Source of the DNA: Candidatus Uhrbacteria bacterium
GTDB lineage: Bacteria; Patescibacteriota; Patescibacteriia; 2-12-FULL-60-25
DNA length: 26,443 nt
Direction of reading: 5' to 3'
NCBI GenBank assembly: GCA_009691315.1
Contig: SICT01000005.1
Span: 1 to 26,443 of the forward strand
In this document: positions 1 to 7,029 of the stretch, in pieces
How the letters are laid out: each line of letters opens with the position of its first letter
Numbering within the stretch: the stretch's first letter is position 1
The notes under the pieces: generated by a model
Database searches by the model: none
What the model was told of the DNA's origin: nothing
The model's input: the letters and a program-made list of their open reading frames with translations, nothing else
Made by a program: the position numbers and the translations under genes

Positions 1-2
1 TC

Positions 3-392
3 GCCGGACTTGAACATCCCCTTGAGAATCAAATCCTGCGAACGAAGGTGGAGCACACGCTCTCAAAGTTGCTCCTGTTCAGAAGAGCGCCTCTCCTGAT
101 TGACATCACGCCAAATCTGGATGAAATTGCAGCGCTTGACTCGCGAACAGGTCCAGGCGTTTCTATGATCTCCGAGCAAGCCGTGCTGCGCGTGCTTCGT
201 CGACACGAACAGACCTTTCGCCAGATGGCGGAAGCAGCTCTCACCATCTGTCGTGATCGAGCAGCATTCGAACGCGTACTCGACGCGATGGAGGGATGGG
301 CTGATGTGATCAACCATCATCCCATCGCACCAGATCACATCTGGATCCTGGACGGTCTTGACCTCGGAACCGCGCCAGCTCGTCCCCGTTAG
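3..392 (+). CDS. C-terminal part of an unrecognised protein (5' end outside the window)
   Basis: The reading frame is open from the first complete codon at position 3 to a TAG stop at 390-392, so the gene begins left of the window. A GTG at 48 could be a start, but the uninterrupted frame before it and the lack of a Shine-Dalgarno sequence make an internal position more likely. The visible 129 residues are soluble. They have a helical, Arg/Glu/Ala-rich middle containing VLRVLRRHEQTFRQMAEAAL, and a tail with Pro and Trp (PDHIWILDG). I see no signal peptide, membrane segment or known catalytic motif and do not recognise the family. A strong terminator follows 8 nt after the stop, so the gene ends its transcript. 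Confidence 0.6.
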   Translation, partial: AGLEHPLENQILRTKVEHTLSKLLLFRRAPLLIDITPNLDEIAALDSRTGPGVSMISEQAVLRVLRRHEQTFRQMAEAALTICRDRAAFERVLDAMEGWADVINHHPIAPDHIWILDGLDLGTAPARPR

Positions 393-400
393 TTCCTCTC

Positions 401-426
401 AGATGTGCCTCCGCACATCTTTTTTA
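401..426 (+). terminator. Rho-independent terminator of the first gene
   Basis: A perfect 8-bp stem AGATGTGC / GCACATCT closes on the loop CTCC and is followed at once by a run of T. It lies 8 nt after the stop at 392 and points the same way as that gene. Confidence 0.9.
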
Positions 427-559
427 TTACCTCATCTATCCTGTGACAAATGACTGAATGCATGTTAAGGTCTTATTCACTCCTATGTTGCTCAAAAAAT
501 TTCTAAAAACTTGGTCATCTTTTTCATAAAACTCTTTAGCAGTAAGCTTTTTTGTTAGA

Positions 560-598
560 AAAACTATTGTCTAATTCGTACGAATTAGACAATAAGAA
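560..598. repeat. 39-nt element containing a 30-bp perfect palindrome (copy 1)
   Basis: Positions 565-594 form a perfect 30-bp palindrome centred on GTAC at 578-581, with half-site ATTGTCTAATTCG. The wider stretch 560-598 matches 15193-15231 at 35 of 39 positions in the same orientation, with no gaps. It sits 30 nt upstream of the amidohydrolase start in a 236-nt gene-free region. Beyond the terminator at 401-426 and this element I see nothing else there. The likely role is an operator for a dimeric regulator. A small dispersed repeat is the alternative. Confidence 0.75.
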
Positions 599-628
599 AA
601 CACTCACTAAACACTCTGGAGGTGAAAC

Positions 629-1360
629 GTGCACTTGGCTATTCAAACTGAAAATTCACCGATCGTGATCACGGTTCCGCATGATGGAGAAACAAAAGTC
701 GACGGCGCGCCCATTCGTCCACAAGTCCAACAATGGACTCGAGATTATGGAGGTGATCATCGTGATATAGGGTCACGCGCCTGCGCCGAGGCCTGTGCAG
801 ATCATCTGCGCGAGATGGGCCTGCCTCCAACGCTCATCGTGTTTGACCTGTATCGCGGTCAGGTAGATGTAAATCGTGGTCCGAATAAAGAACCATTTAT
901 TCTGCCAGACGAACATGGCTTTGGTCAGGCGTATGAAAACTTTCACGAGGCAGTTAGTCAAACTATAAGCCTTGCTCTGGAAATATTCGATCGATGCTTA
1001 TTAATCGATCTCCATTCTTTTACCGTTCCTCCGCCACAACGAAAGATCCACGATGTTGTTCTAGGGACCAACGAAGGTGAAACATGCTCGCTTCACATCA
1101 GTGAACAACTTTGTCGCTCACTGGGCGTCCGTTATCGAACCGGCCATTCACCTGATCGCGAACAAGGTATCAGCGGTCGCTACAGAGGCGGATACATCGT
1201 GCGCGGCACAACGAAACGTTTTCAAATGGCGCGTGACACTGATCACTTCGCCGCGATTCAAATTGAAAAGCATCAGAACCAAACATTTTTGGATCACCCA
1301 GAAATATTTGGACACGATCTTGCTCAGTCTCTTCTCATTCTTATGGGAGAGAGGTCTTAG
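629..1360 (+). CDS. N-formylglutamate amidohydrolase-like protein (FGase family, PF05013 type)
   Basis: 243 residues, soluble, with no signal peptide. The start is GTG at 629, chosen because a near-perfect Shine-Dalgarno GGAGGTGA lies at 618-625. Motifs typical of FGase amidohydrolases appear in order: VPHDG (16-20), RDYGGDHRDIG (38-48), RGQVDVNRG (76-84), LIDLHSF (125-131), GGYIVRG (187-193) and IQIEKH (210-215). In characterised members His and Glu residues in such motifs bind a metal and hydrolyse an N-acyl-amino acid. No other histidine-degradation gene is in the window, so the substrate is probably not N-formylglutamate itself. The stop codon lies in the loop of the terminator. The upstream palindrome at 565-594 suggests specific regulation. 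The family call is firm; the substrate is unknown. Confidence 0.8.
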   Translation: MHLAIQTENSPIVITVPHDGETKVDGAPIRPQVQQWTRDYGGDHRDIGSRACAEACADHLREMGLPPTLIVFDLYRGQVDVNRGPNKEPFILPDEHGFGQAYENFHEAVSQTISLALEIFDRCLLIDLHSFTVPPPQRKIHDVVLGTNEGETCSLHISEQLCRSLGVRYRTGHSPDREQGISGRYRGGYIVRGTTKRFQMARDTDHFAAIQIEKHQNQTFLDHPEIFGHDLAQSLLILMGERS

Positions 1361-1377
1361 ACTTCTCTCCCCTTTTT
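1345..1377 (+). terminator. Rho-independent terminator overlapping the amidohydrolase stop codon
   Basis: GGGAGAGAGGTC pairs with GACTTCTCTCCC (12 bp with one G-U pair) around the loop TTA, followed by C and five T. The TAG stop at 1358-1360 falls in the loop and descending stem, so coding and termination signals are compressed together. Confidence 0.85.
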
Positions 1378-1381
1378 CATG

Positions 1382-1387
1382 TAAAAT
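1382..1387 (+). promoter_or_regulatory. -10 box of a probable leaderless promoter
   Basis: TAAAAT lies 7 nt before the ATG at 1395, which would put the transcription start at or next to the start codon. No Shine-Dalgarno is present, consistent with a leaderless message. The -35 region overlaps the preceding terminator and is not well matched. Confidence 0.45.
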
Positions 1388-1394
1388 AACAATT

Positions 1395-1964
1395 ATGAAT
1401 ATTCTCCTCATTGATAACGGAACAAGGTATATCAATCATCTTCTCACTCTCTTATCTTACGAACAGGTTGATCTTAAACCCTGGAGTCAACTTTCAAGCG
1501 CATCAAGAGAATATGACGCGATCATCCTTTCTGGTGGACATTCCTATGAAATTGCAACGCATTCGAAAGAATATGCAAGAGAAATTGCATATATCAAAGA
1601 GAGTCCAAGTCCTATCCTAGGAATCTGTCTTGGGTTTGAACTCATCGCCTACACGTTCGGAGCGAAACTTAAAAAAATATCTACGCAAGAAAAAGGCACG
1701 CTCGAAATCGAGATCACGACACCTGACCCCTTGTTCATAGGCCTGAAACAAAGAGTTCGGGTATTTGAAAACCATCGTTGGGTTGTCGATGAACTGCCTG
1801 AGGATTTAAGCTCTCTTGCGAGATCAAAAGATGGGATTGAAATTCTTCGCCACAACAACCGCATGATGTATGGCGTTCAATTTCATCCTGAGTTATGTCT
1901 CGATCAGAATAAAAAAGAAAATTTTATCACTCGTTTTTTAGAGCAAGCGAGGTTATTCAAATAA
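1395..1964 (+). CDS. Stand-alone class I glutamine amidotransferase (GATase1)
   Basis: 189 residues. The ATG at 1395 fits the family N-terminus (MNILLIDNGT). The frame stays open upstream, but only through the preceding gene in another frame. Motifs: oxyanion loop region LSGGHS (45-50), nucleophile elbow GICLGFE with Cys78, and VQFHPE with His164 and Glu166, which complete the Cys-His-Glu triad. It resembles the glutaminase subunit of anthranilate/aminodeoxychorismate synthases or the N-terminal half of GMP synthase, but no synthase domain or gene follows, so the ammonia acceptor is unknown. The last 12 nt overlap tail-to-tail with the DUF192 gene. A free GMP-synthase glutaminase subunit is possible; glutamine amidotransfer itself is well supported. 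Confidence 0.85.
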   Translation: MNILLIDNGTRYINHLLTLLSYEQVDLKPWSQLSSASREYDAIILSGGHSYEIATHSKEYAREIAYIKESPSPILGICLGFELIAYTFGAKLKKISTQEKGTLEIEITTPDPLFIGLKQRVRVFENHRWVVDELPEDLSSLARSKDGIEILRHNNRMMYGVQFHPELCLDQNKKENFITRFLEQARLFK

Positions 1965-2444
1965 AATGTTTGATCCGATTGAGAGTCCATACGCCTCCGC
2001 TTGTCCGGCCTTGAGTTCGAGCACATGATCTGCAGCTGTTTTAGGCTTGTAGCTTGCGGGGATTCCTAAAGACTTGGGCGTGGGCAATGTGGTCATGTCG
2101 ACAACAACCCCATCTTGAATCCACAAAATATCAAGTGGAAAATGCATGCGTGGCATCCAAAAGGTGTAACGATCAGGCACAGCGAATAAAAATAACATTC
2201 CGTGACCAAGGGGCATGGATGGACGATCACTCAAGCCCTGTTTAACGTCCGCGGGATCAGAAACAATTTCGAGGGTGAGAGGTTTATTGTTGATGGAGAT
2301 AGTTTTCGTAGGGGCGTGATTCATCACACCCTGGTTGCTGGGCCCATGGAACCAGGGCGCAATGAATTGCGCCCCTACAGTAAAAAAAACAATCCCTCCA
2401 ACGCATAACGCGATAAATCCAATCCACGTGTGCATGCGTTTCAT
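1953..2444 (-). CDS. DUF192 family membrane-anchored protein
   Basis: 163 residues from an ATG that shares the ATGA overlap with the stop of the upstream glycosyltransferase, implying translational coupling. One hydrophobic segment (about 7-29) acts as a membrane anchor or uncleaved signal, placing the DUF192 domain (about 47-163) outside the cytoplasm. Family hallmarks are GLSDRPSMPLGHGMLFLF (70-87), FWMPRMHFPLDILWI (95-109) and GVVVDM (112-117). DUF192 proteins have no settled biochemical function. The frame extends further upstream to 2588, but this extension lies inside the glycosyltransferase and lacks family similarity. It is the last gene of the mraZ-led operon and converges on the amidotransferase gene. 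Confidence 0.85.
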   Translation of the reverse strand: MKRMHTWIGFIALCVGGIVFFTVGAQFIAPWFHGPSNQGVMNHAPTKTISINNKPLTLEIVSDPADVKQGLSDRPSMPLGHGMLFLFAVPDRYTFWMPRMHFPLDILWIQDGVVVDMTTLPTPKSLGIPASYKPKTAADHVLELKAGQAEAYGLSIGSNILFE

Positions 2445-3496
2445 ATCTTTGGAATTCTCGACCGTCTCATCAATCTTACAAAATACGGTAAAAGAATCGT
2501 GACGCCGACCAGAACGATCAATAATAAAACTTTGCCCTGCGTCTGCAGACCAAACGCCAAAAGACCAAACAGCGCGGCAATGGCCCACAGGATTCCTACC
2601 ACTTGCCGCTGGGTCAAACCGGCTTTTAATAATTTGAAATGCAAATGCGTGTCATCGCCGCGAAAGGGAGAGGTGCCGCGTGCCAAACGACCTAAGACAA
2701 CGAGCGAAGCATCAGCCAACGGCAAGCCAAGCGCCATAAGCGCGGTGGCAACTTTTGCTCCAGATACAATGGCTAAAAATCCCAAAGAAAATCCGGCAAT
2801 TAAACTCCCTGCCTCTCCTAAAAATTGTTTGGCCGGAAAAATATTGTGCGGCAAAAATCCAAAATAAATGGCCGCAACGATCAAAGCTAAAATAGCAACA
2901 GCGGGTTGGTAAAAGGTAGAGCTTGCCGCGAGGCCGGCGATGAGCAGCGCGCCGATAATGGTTTGTCCGGTCACGAGTCCATCAAGTCCATCTAAAAATT
3001 TCATGGCATACATAACAGCTAACAGCCAGGCGAACGCGAGAAGATCCGCGGGAAAGGTAAATACTCCGATACGCCACCACTCAAGAGAATAGGCGCCGCG
3101 ACCTATCCAATGTGTGATATGCGGGATGGTCGTGCCGGTGAGGATCACGATAAGGGCTGCGGCCATAGGAAAGAGCATTTGATATTTTGCGGGCAGGTCA
3201 AAGCGATCGTCCAACAGTCCACCGATGAGCAGGACCAAGACTCCAAGCAAAAAGCCCATAATTTGGAAGGAAGGGAGAATGGGTTTGGAAAACGGCGCGA
3301 AGAGAGTCACCGCCGCAACAACGGTAATCAGCAGGATGCCAATGCTCAAGCCTCCGAACAGCGGGATGGGTTTTGTATGGATATCGCGTGTACGACGAGG
3401 CTGATCAATCGCACCAAATCTAAAGGCTAACTGCCGAGCGCTGAAGGCTAAAACAAAAGACAGAATGATGAGGGCAACAAAAAAAAGGCCGAACAT
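2441..3496 (-). CDS. Glycosyltransferase family 4 (WecA/TagO/MraY type) polyprenyl-phosphate sugar-1-phosphate transferase
   Basis: 351 residues, about ten membrane segments. The family transfers a sugar-1-phosphate from a UDP-sugar to undecaprenyl phosphate on the cytoplasmic face of the membrane. Visible motifs: DDRFDL with the Asp pair 96-97, LDGLDGL with Asp169 and Asp172, and a cytoplasmic SPFRGDDTHLHF loop (276-287) with an HxH. Two deviations stand out: the Asn usually preceding the DGxDG motif is not seen (MKFLDGLDGL), and the usual GDxGS reads GEAGS (227-231). The basic HLHF loop favours WecA/TagO over true MraY, but the position in a division cluster would also suit MraY. The first 17 nt upstream plus the ATG are identical to the uvrA leader. 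Substrate undetermined. Confidence 0.8.
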   Translation of the reverse strand: MFGLFFVALIILSFVLAFSARQLAFRFGAIDQPRRTRDIHTKPIPLFGGLSIGILLITVVAAVTLFAPFSKPILPSFQIMGFLLGVLVLLIGGLLDDRFDLPAKYQMLFPMAAALIVILTGTTIPHITHWIGRGAYSLEWWRIGVFTFPADLLAFAWLLAVMYAMKFLDGLDGLVTGQTIIGALLIAGLAASSTFYQPAVAILALIVAAIYFGFLPHNIFPAKQFLGEAGSLIAGFSLGFLAIVSGAKVATALMALGLPLADASLVVLGRLARGTSPFRGDDTHLHFKLLKAGLTQRQVVGILWAIAALFGLLAFGLQTQGKVLLLIVLVGVTILLPYFVRLMRRSRIPKI

Positions 3497-3513
3497 ACTA
3501 AATGATGACGATC
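3494..3513 (-). repeat. 20-nt leader repeat including a start codon (copy 1)
   Basis: On the minus strand this is 17 nt of leader plus ATG, beginning GATCGTCATC and ending TTTAGTATG. An identical string lies at 13456-13475, where the ATG starts uvrA. There is no Shine-Dalgarno in it. Confidence 0.7.
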
Positions 3514-3535
3514 ATACAAATGATGGAAATCATAC
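3500..3535. repeat. Two tandem 18-bp units between the Clp-like gene and the glycosyltransferase
   Basis: AAATGATGACGATCATAC (3500-3517) is followed directly by AAATGATGGAAATCATAC (3518-3535), 15 of 18 identical. The second unit contains the stop codon of the Clp-like gene (3530-3532); the first overlaps the leader repeat shared with uvrA. Confidence 0.6.
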
Positions 3536-6241
3536 CTGCGCTTTCTCAACTCGCAAACTTCCATCCGCTTGTAAGATAACCGTATCACGACGAGCAACGG
3601 CTTTGCGCAGAACAAGATCAGCGAGCCCATTGTCCACCCGCTCTTGCATCACGCGACGCAACGGCCGAGCACCAAAGATCGGATCAAATCCAGCTTTGGC
3701 CAGCGCCTCGACGGCCGCATCTTCTGCTCGAAAAATCATCCCCTGTTCTTCCAATCTTTTTGCGATCGAATTAATGAGCAACCAGGCAATCTGCGTCACG
3801 TCATCCAAAGTGAGTGGCTTAAACACAATCACGCCATCAAAACGATTGAGAAACTCCGGACGGAAAATCCCTTTGAGTTCACGTTCCAGCAAACCTGTTT
3901 TAATCTGCTCCATGGGCGCTCCGGCCAAAATCTGTGTTTGAATAAAATCCGATCCGGCATTGGAGGTAGCAATTAATATAATATTTGTACAGTCGACCGT
4001 GCGGCCCATCCCGTCGGTCAATCTTCCATCATCCATCACTTGCAAAAAAAGCGTCAAAATATCCGGATGTGCTTTTTCCAACTCATCAAGCAGGACAATC
4101 GAAAACGGTGTTTGGCGAATGGCTTCAGTCAACCAACCTCCGCGCTCATCTCCAGGCACACCGATAATACGTGCAATGGAACTGTGGTCTTGGTACTCAG
4201 ACATATCTAAACGAATCATCGCTTTTTCACTCCCAAAATATTCTGCGGCCAGCGCTTTGGTCAATTCGGTTTTTCCCACGCCGGTCGGACCAAGAAACAA
4301 AAAATTGGCAATCGGACGTTTGGCCTCATGCATACCGGCACGGGCGCGACGCAGAGCCGCGGACACGGCGGTGACCGCGTCCTCTTGTCCGATCACTCGC
4401 GCATGCAAACGTGTTTCCAGATTTAATAATTTTTCTGATTCATCCTTGGTCACCGATTCGACCGGAATATTTGTCTTCTCATGAATCACCCGCGCCACAT
4501 CTTCCGCAGACACAAACGTATGTTCACCGCGTTCTTTACGCGCCAAAATCGCCGACTCTTCAATAATATGTAACGCACTTTCGGGCAAATGCTCCTCACG
4601 TATATAACGCGCCGCAAGCTCCGCCGCTTTTTCCAGCGCCGCATAGGAAAAAAAGACTCCTTGCTGATATTCGATCACCGCGCTCCGTCCCATGAGCACG
4701 CGCACGGCTGACTCGACATCCAAATCTGGGACGTTCACCCGCACCAATGCATGACCAAGTGAGCGTCGCTCGAGTTGATTGGTCCAAGCTTGGGGAGTTG
4801 TTGTCGCAATCACTAAACAATATCCTTTATCTAATTCTTGAGACAACGTATCCGCTAACCCAACAGCTCCAGCCGCCGGATCTCCCGTCAAAATTTCAAT
4901 CCCCGCGAGTGCCAACACAATATTTCCGCTTTGCCCAACTTCATGGAGCAGGGACAATAATCGTTCCGGTGCCATCGCCGGATCACCAGACGAGATGAGT
5001 TCAGGCAAATGAACAGATACTAAACGTTTATCAAAAAATTCCGGTGGAACATCTTCCTCTACCATCCGCCTGGCGAGCGCTTCGAGCAGAGTTTCTTTTC
5101 CAGAACCAGGTTCACCAACTAAAATCACTGAATGACGTCCACTCTCCATCGCGCGCAATAAATTTTCCATTTCTGTTTCTCGTCCGATCATGGGCGCAAG
5201 ATATCCAAGAGCGGCCGCACGTGTCAGATCCTCACCAAAACGATCAAGTAAGACCGTTTGTTGTGCGGTCATGGAACGATTCATGCTGGTTTGCGGTTTG
5301 AGGGAGGCTAATAAAATAAATCGATCATGTTCTTCTTTCATTTGTTCGTGAAGCTTTAACCATTCAACGACACTCATCACATGTTTCAAAGGATAGCCAG
5401 CCATATCAAGTAATTGTTGCAGCCCTTGATCCGCCAAAAGTGTTTGTAAAAAAATTTCCATCACGCCGACATATTTACGATGGTTTCGTCGTGCCTCAAG
5501 ATAAGAAGCAAGCAAAACTTGCTTTGCAGCCAAGCTGAGAGTGGTTGGACTTCCCGCCGGTGCACGACGCAAAAGCGTGACCAGTCCATCCTTAATTTTT
5601 TCAAACTCAAATCCCAAACGCGTGATAAAAATGCCACCCGCAGGACTCGTCAAGGCCGCGGCAAATAAATGCGCAGGTTCGACTTCAATCCGTCCGACAC
5701 GTTTGCTCAACTCATACGCATTTTCAATCAGGGCCCAGGCAGCCGGAGAAAAATGTTTGGAAACATCCCGCGCCATTTTTTGCCCGCCTTGCGTGTTTAA
5801 TTGATCCAAATCTTTTTTAGATTTACCCCAACTCGGCAAAGGACTAACGACTTCCGTATACACACGCAGACGAAAAATAAAGAAACACGCCAAGAACAAT
5901 CCTAGCCAAAACCATGCACCAGCAGATTGCGCAAACAGCATCTGATTCAATTCCGTAAAATTGAATAAACCGTTTCCCGCACGGAGCACATGAAAAATAA
6001 AAAATCCGATGCAACCAAAAATGGCCAAAGCCAACGCGACATGAAACGAACTCGTTAGCTTCAAACGCAAACGCCGAAAACCAAAAGAAAAATCATCCAC
6101 GAGCGCACCCCAAACCAAATAACCATCCGGCGAAGAGAGGCCTGCGCCTGCTCCATGACACGTATGGCAAGAAGCGCTCAGGCGCGAATCGCCCTGGCAA
6201 TGTGGGCAAACCGTTATGGTAGGAAGGGAAGCAATTTCCAT
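3530..6241 (-). CDS. Membrane-anchored Clp-like double AAA+ ATPase with N-terminal zinc ribbon
   Basis: 903 residues. Order of parts: a DnaJ-like zinc ribbon CPHCQG / CHTCHG with Cys12, 15, 25, 28; two membrane helices (about 66-86 and 107-123); a Clp-N-like helical region (about 160-300); AAA+ D1 (about 350-560); AAA+ D2 (about 610-900). D2 is intact: Walker A GPTGVGKT (651-658), Walker B VLLDE (716-720), sensor TSNAG, Arg finger FLNRFD (R800), sensor 2 GARPLR (R859). D1 keeps a P-loop GEPGSGKE (376-383), but the Walker B region reads IVLALAGIEI where ClpC has a hydrophobic run followed by DE, so the catalytic acids are gone. The D2 loop that carries the (L/I/V)G(F/L) ClpP-docking tripeptide is replaced by ILAGAP. 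Its likely role is membrane-associated unfolding or disaggregation without ClpP. No protease gene is nearby. Confidence 0.85.
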   Translation of the reverse strand: MEIASLPTITVCPHCQGDSRLSASCHTCHGAGAGLSSPDGYLVWGALVDDFSFGFRRLRLKLTSSFHVALALAIFGCIGFFIFHVLRAGNGLFNFTELNQMLFAQSAGAWFWLGLFLACFFIFRLRVYTEVVSPLPSWGKSKKDLDQLNTQGGQKMARDVSKHFSPAAWALIENAYELSKRVGRIEVEPAHLFAAALTSPAGGIFITRLGFEFEKIKDGLVTLLRRAPAGSPTTLSLAAKQVLLASYLEARRNHRKYVGVMEIFLQTLLADQGLQQLLDMAGYPLKHVMSVVEWLKLHEQMKEEHDRFILLASLKPQTSMNRSMTAQQTVLLDRFGEDLTRAAALGYLAPMIGRETEMENLLRAMESGRHSVILVGEPGSGKETLLEALARRMVEEDVPPEFFDKRLVSVHLPELISSGDPAMAPERLLSLLHEVGQSGNIVLALAGIEILTGDPAAGAVGLADTLSQELDKGYCLVIATTTPQAWTNQLERRSLGHALVRVNVPDLDVESAVRVLMGRSAVIEYQQGVFFSYAALEKAAELAARYIREEHLPESALHIIEESAILARKERGEHTFVSAEDVARVIHEKTNIPVESVTKDESEKLLNLETRLHARVIGQEDAVTAVSAALRRARAGMHEAKRPIANFLFLGPTGVGKTELTKALAAEYFGSEKAMIRLDMSEYQDHSSIARIIGVPGDERGGWLTEAIRQTPFSIVLLDELEKAHPDILTLFLQVMDDGRLTDGMGRTVDCTNIILIATSNAGSDFIQTQILAGAPMEQIKTGLLERELKGIFRPEFLNRFDGVIVFKPLTLDDVTQIAWLLINSIAKRLEEQGMIFRAEDAAVEALAKAGFDPIFGARPLRRVMQERVDNGLADLVLRKAVARRDTVILQADGSLRVEKAQV

Positions 6242-6246
6242 AAAAG

Positions 6247-6627
6247 TTAGCCAGCGATCAAAAAACCTCGATACAAACTAAAAACAAATAGAAAAAGACA
6301 CGCAGGTGGCGCGGCAATCCACATGAGTAAGGCGATAAAATAAATCAACGCCTCCATCACAAAAGCAATGAATCTTCCGAACAAAACAAAAAATCGCACA
6401 AAAATACTAACCATGCGGCCACCCCAATCATACTGACCGTACATTGGGACGAAAAAATTCTTCAACCAGATCGCCATGGCATAGGCTTTCCAGCGATACA
6501 CGAGCGCCCGTCCAATCCATCTGAGACAGGCCAGGAGCCCATGCGTATACCACCACACCGGAAAATAAAAAATACTCCCAAACAGATCAAAAACAATATA
6601 AGAAAAAACCGAAGCAGACCGCGACAT
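6247..6627 (-). CDS. Small multi-pass membrane protein of unknown function
   Basis: 126 residues from the second of two consecutive ATG codons. The AGG-containing sequence upstream is better spaced for it than for the first, at 6630. About three hydrophobic stretches are visible, rich in aromatic residues (FYFPVWWYTHGLL near the start, a central VRFFVLFGRFIAFVMEALIYF, and a C-terminal AAPPACLFLFVFSLY), with a Trp/Tyr/Gly-rich YGQYDWGGR between them. I recognise no family. It ends 5 nt before the membrane Clp-like ATPase and follows the ftsL-like gene by 27 nt, so all three are probably co-transcribed. The spacing suggests it may be a membrane partner of the ATPase. That is an inference from position only. 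Confidence 0.65.
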   Translation of the reverse strand: MSRSASVFSYIVFDLFGSIFYFPVWWYTHGLLACLRWIGRALVYRWKAYAMAIWLKNFFVPMYGQYDWGGRMVSIFVRFFVLFGRFIAFVMEALIYFIALLMWIAAPPACLFLFVFSLYRGFLIAG

Positions 6628-6654
6628 CATACCTACATTAAAACACAAAAATCT

Positions 6655-7023
6655 TTATTTTGCCATGGCGTAACCACCCACTTGAACGTTCACGAATTCC
6701 AAATAATCGACTGGCACATATCCCAATGTTTTCACGCGCTCTTGCAGAGCACGCATGGTCTGCCCTTGAGCTAATTGACTCTCAAGCCGAGTCACCTGTT
6801 CTTCCAATTGCTCTGATTGTGTTTGCAAAGCACGCAAATGATAGGCGCGACTGGCTGCCGAATTGACTTCATAAATATACCAACCAAGAGCGAGAATCGC
6901 TGTGACCATGAGCGTCACCAGCCAGACTTTTTTTCCAGCTTCGCTGAGCCTTCTCCCAATCGGCTGAGGCAACCCAAGTGTTTCATGCGGGCGCTTCATG
7001 CTCATAGCAAAAGTACGGGTCAT
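6655..7023 (-). CDS. ftsL: FtsL/DivIC-like septum protein
   Basis: 122 residues. It has a basic cytoplasmic N-terminus (1-31), a single membrane helix (about 33-51), and then an extracytoplasmic coiled coil (about 57-100) with Leu/Gln/Glu heptads (LRALQTQSEQLEEQVTRLES). A short tail contains the GYVPVDYLEF segment often seen at the end of DivIC/FtsL-type proteins. Sequence conservation in this family is low; the call rests on topology and on the position 6 nt after rsmH, the usual place of ftsL in division clusters. FtsL works with FtsB and FtsQ to activate septal peptidoglycan synthesis. The penicillin-binding protein normally next in line is absent here. Confidence 0.75.
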   Translation of the reverse strand: MTRTFAMSMKRPHETLGLPQPIGRRLSEAGKKVWLVTLMVTAILALGWYIYEVNSAASRAYHLRALQTQSEQLEEQVTRLESQLAQGQTMRALQERVKTLGYVPVDYLEFVNVQVGGYAMAK

Positions 7024-7029
7024 AAAAAA

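Noticed and set aside
29..313. Antisense frame over the first gene
   Set aside because: A shadow of the plus-strand frame with Ser/Arg-rich, low-information composition and no supporting signals.
1077..1394. Long upstream extension of the glutamine amidotransferase frame
   Set aside because: It lies over the amidohydrolase gene in another frame, passes through its terminator, and adds no family sequence. The ATG at 1395 gives the proper N-terminus.
2441..2443. Alternative genetic code with UGA as glycine, known in some CPR lineages
   Set aside because: UGA ends several well-bounded proteins here (glycosyltransferase, Clp-like, metalloprotease), and no in-frame UGA is needed inside conserved domains.
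2445..2588. N-terminal extension of the DUF192 gene
   Set aside because: It lies inside the glycosyltransferase coding region. The ATGA overlap gives a better start directly before the membrane anchor.
3500..3535. The tandem 18-mers as the start of a CRISPR or satellite array
   Set aside because: There are only two units, with no spacers and no cas genes; they overlap a stop codon and a gene leader.
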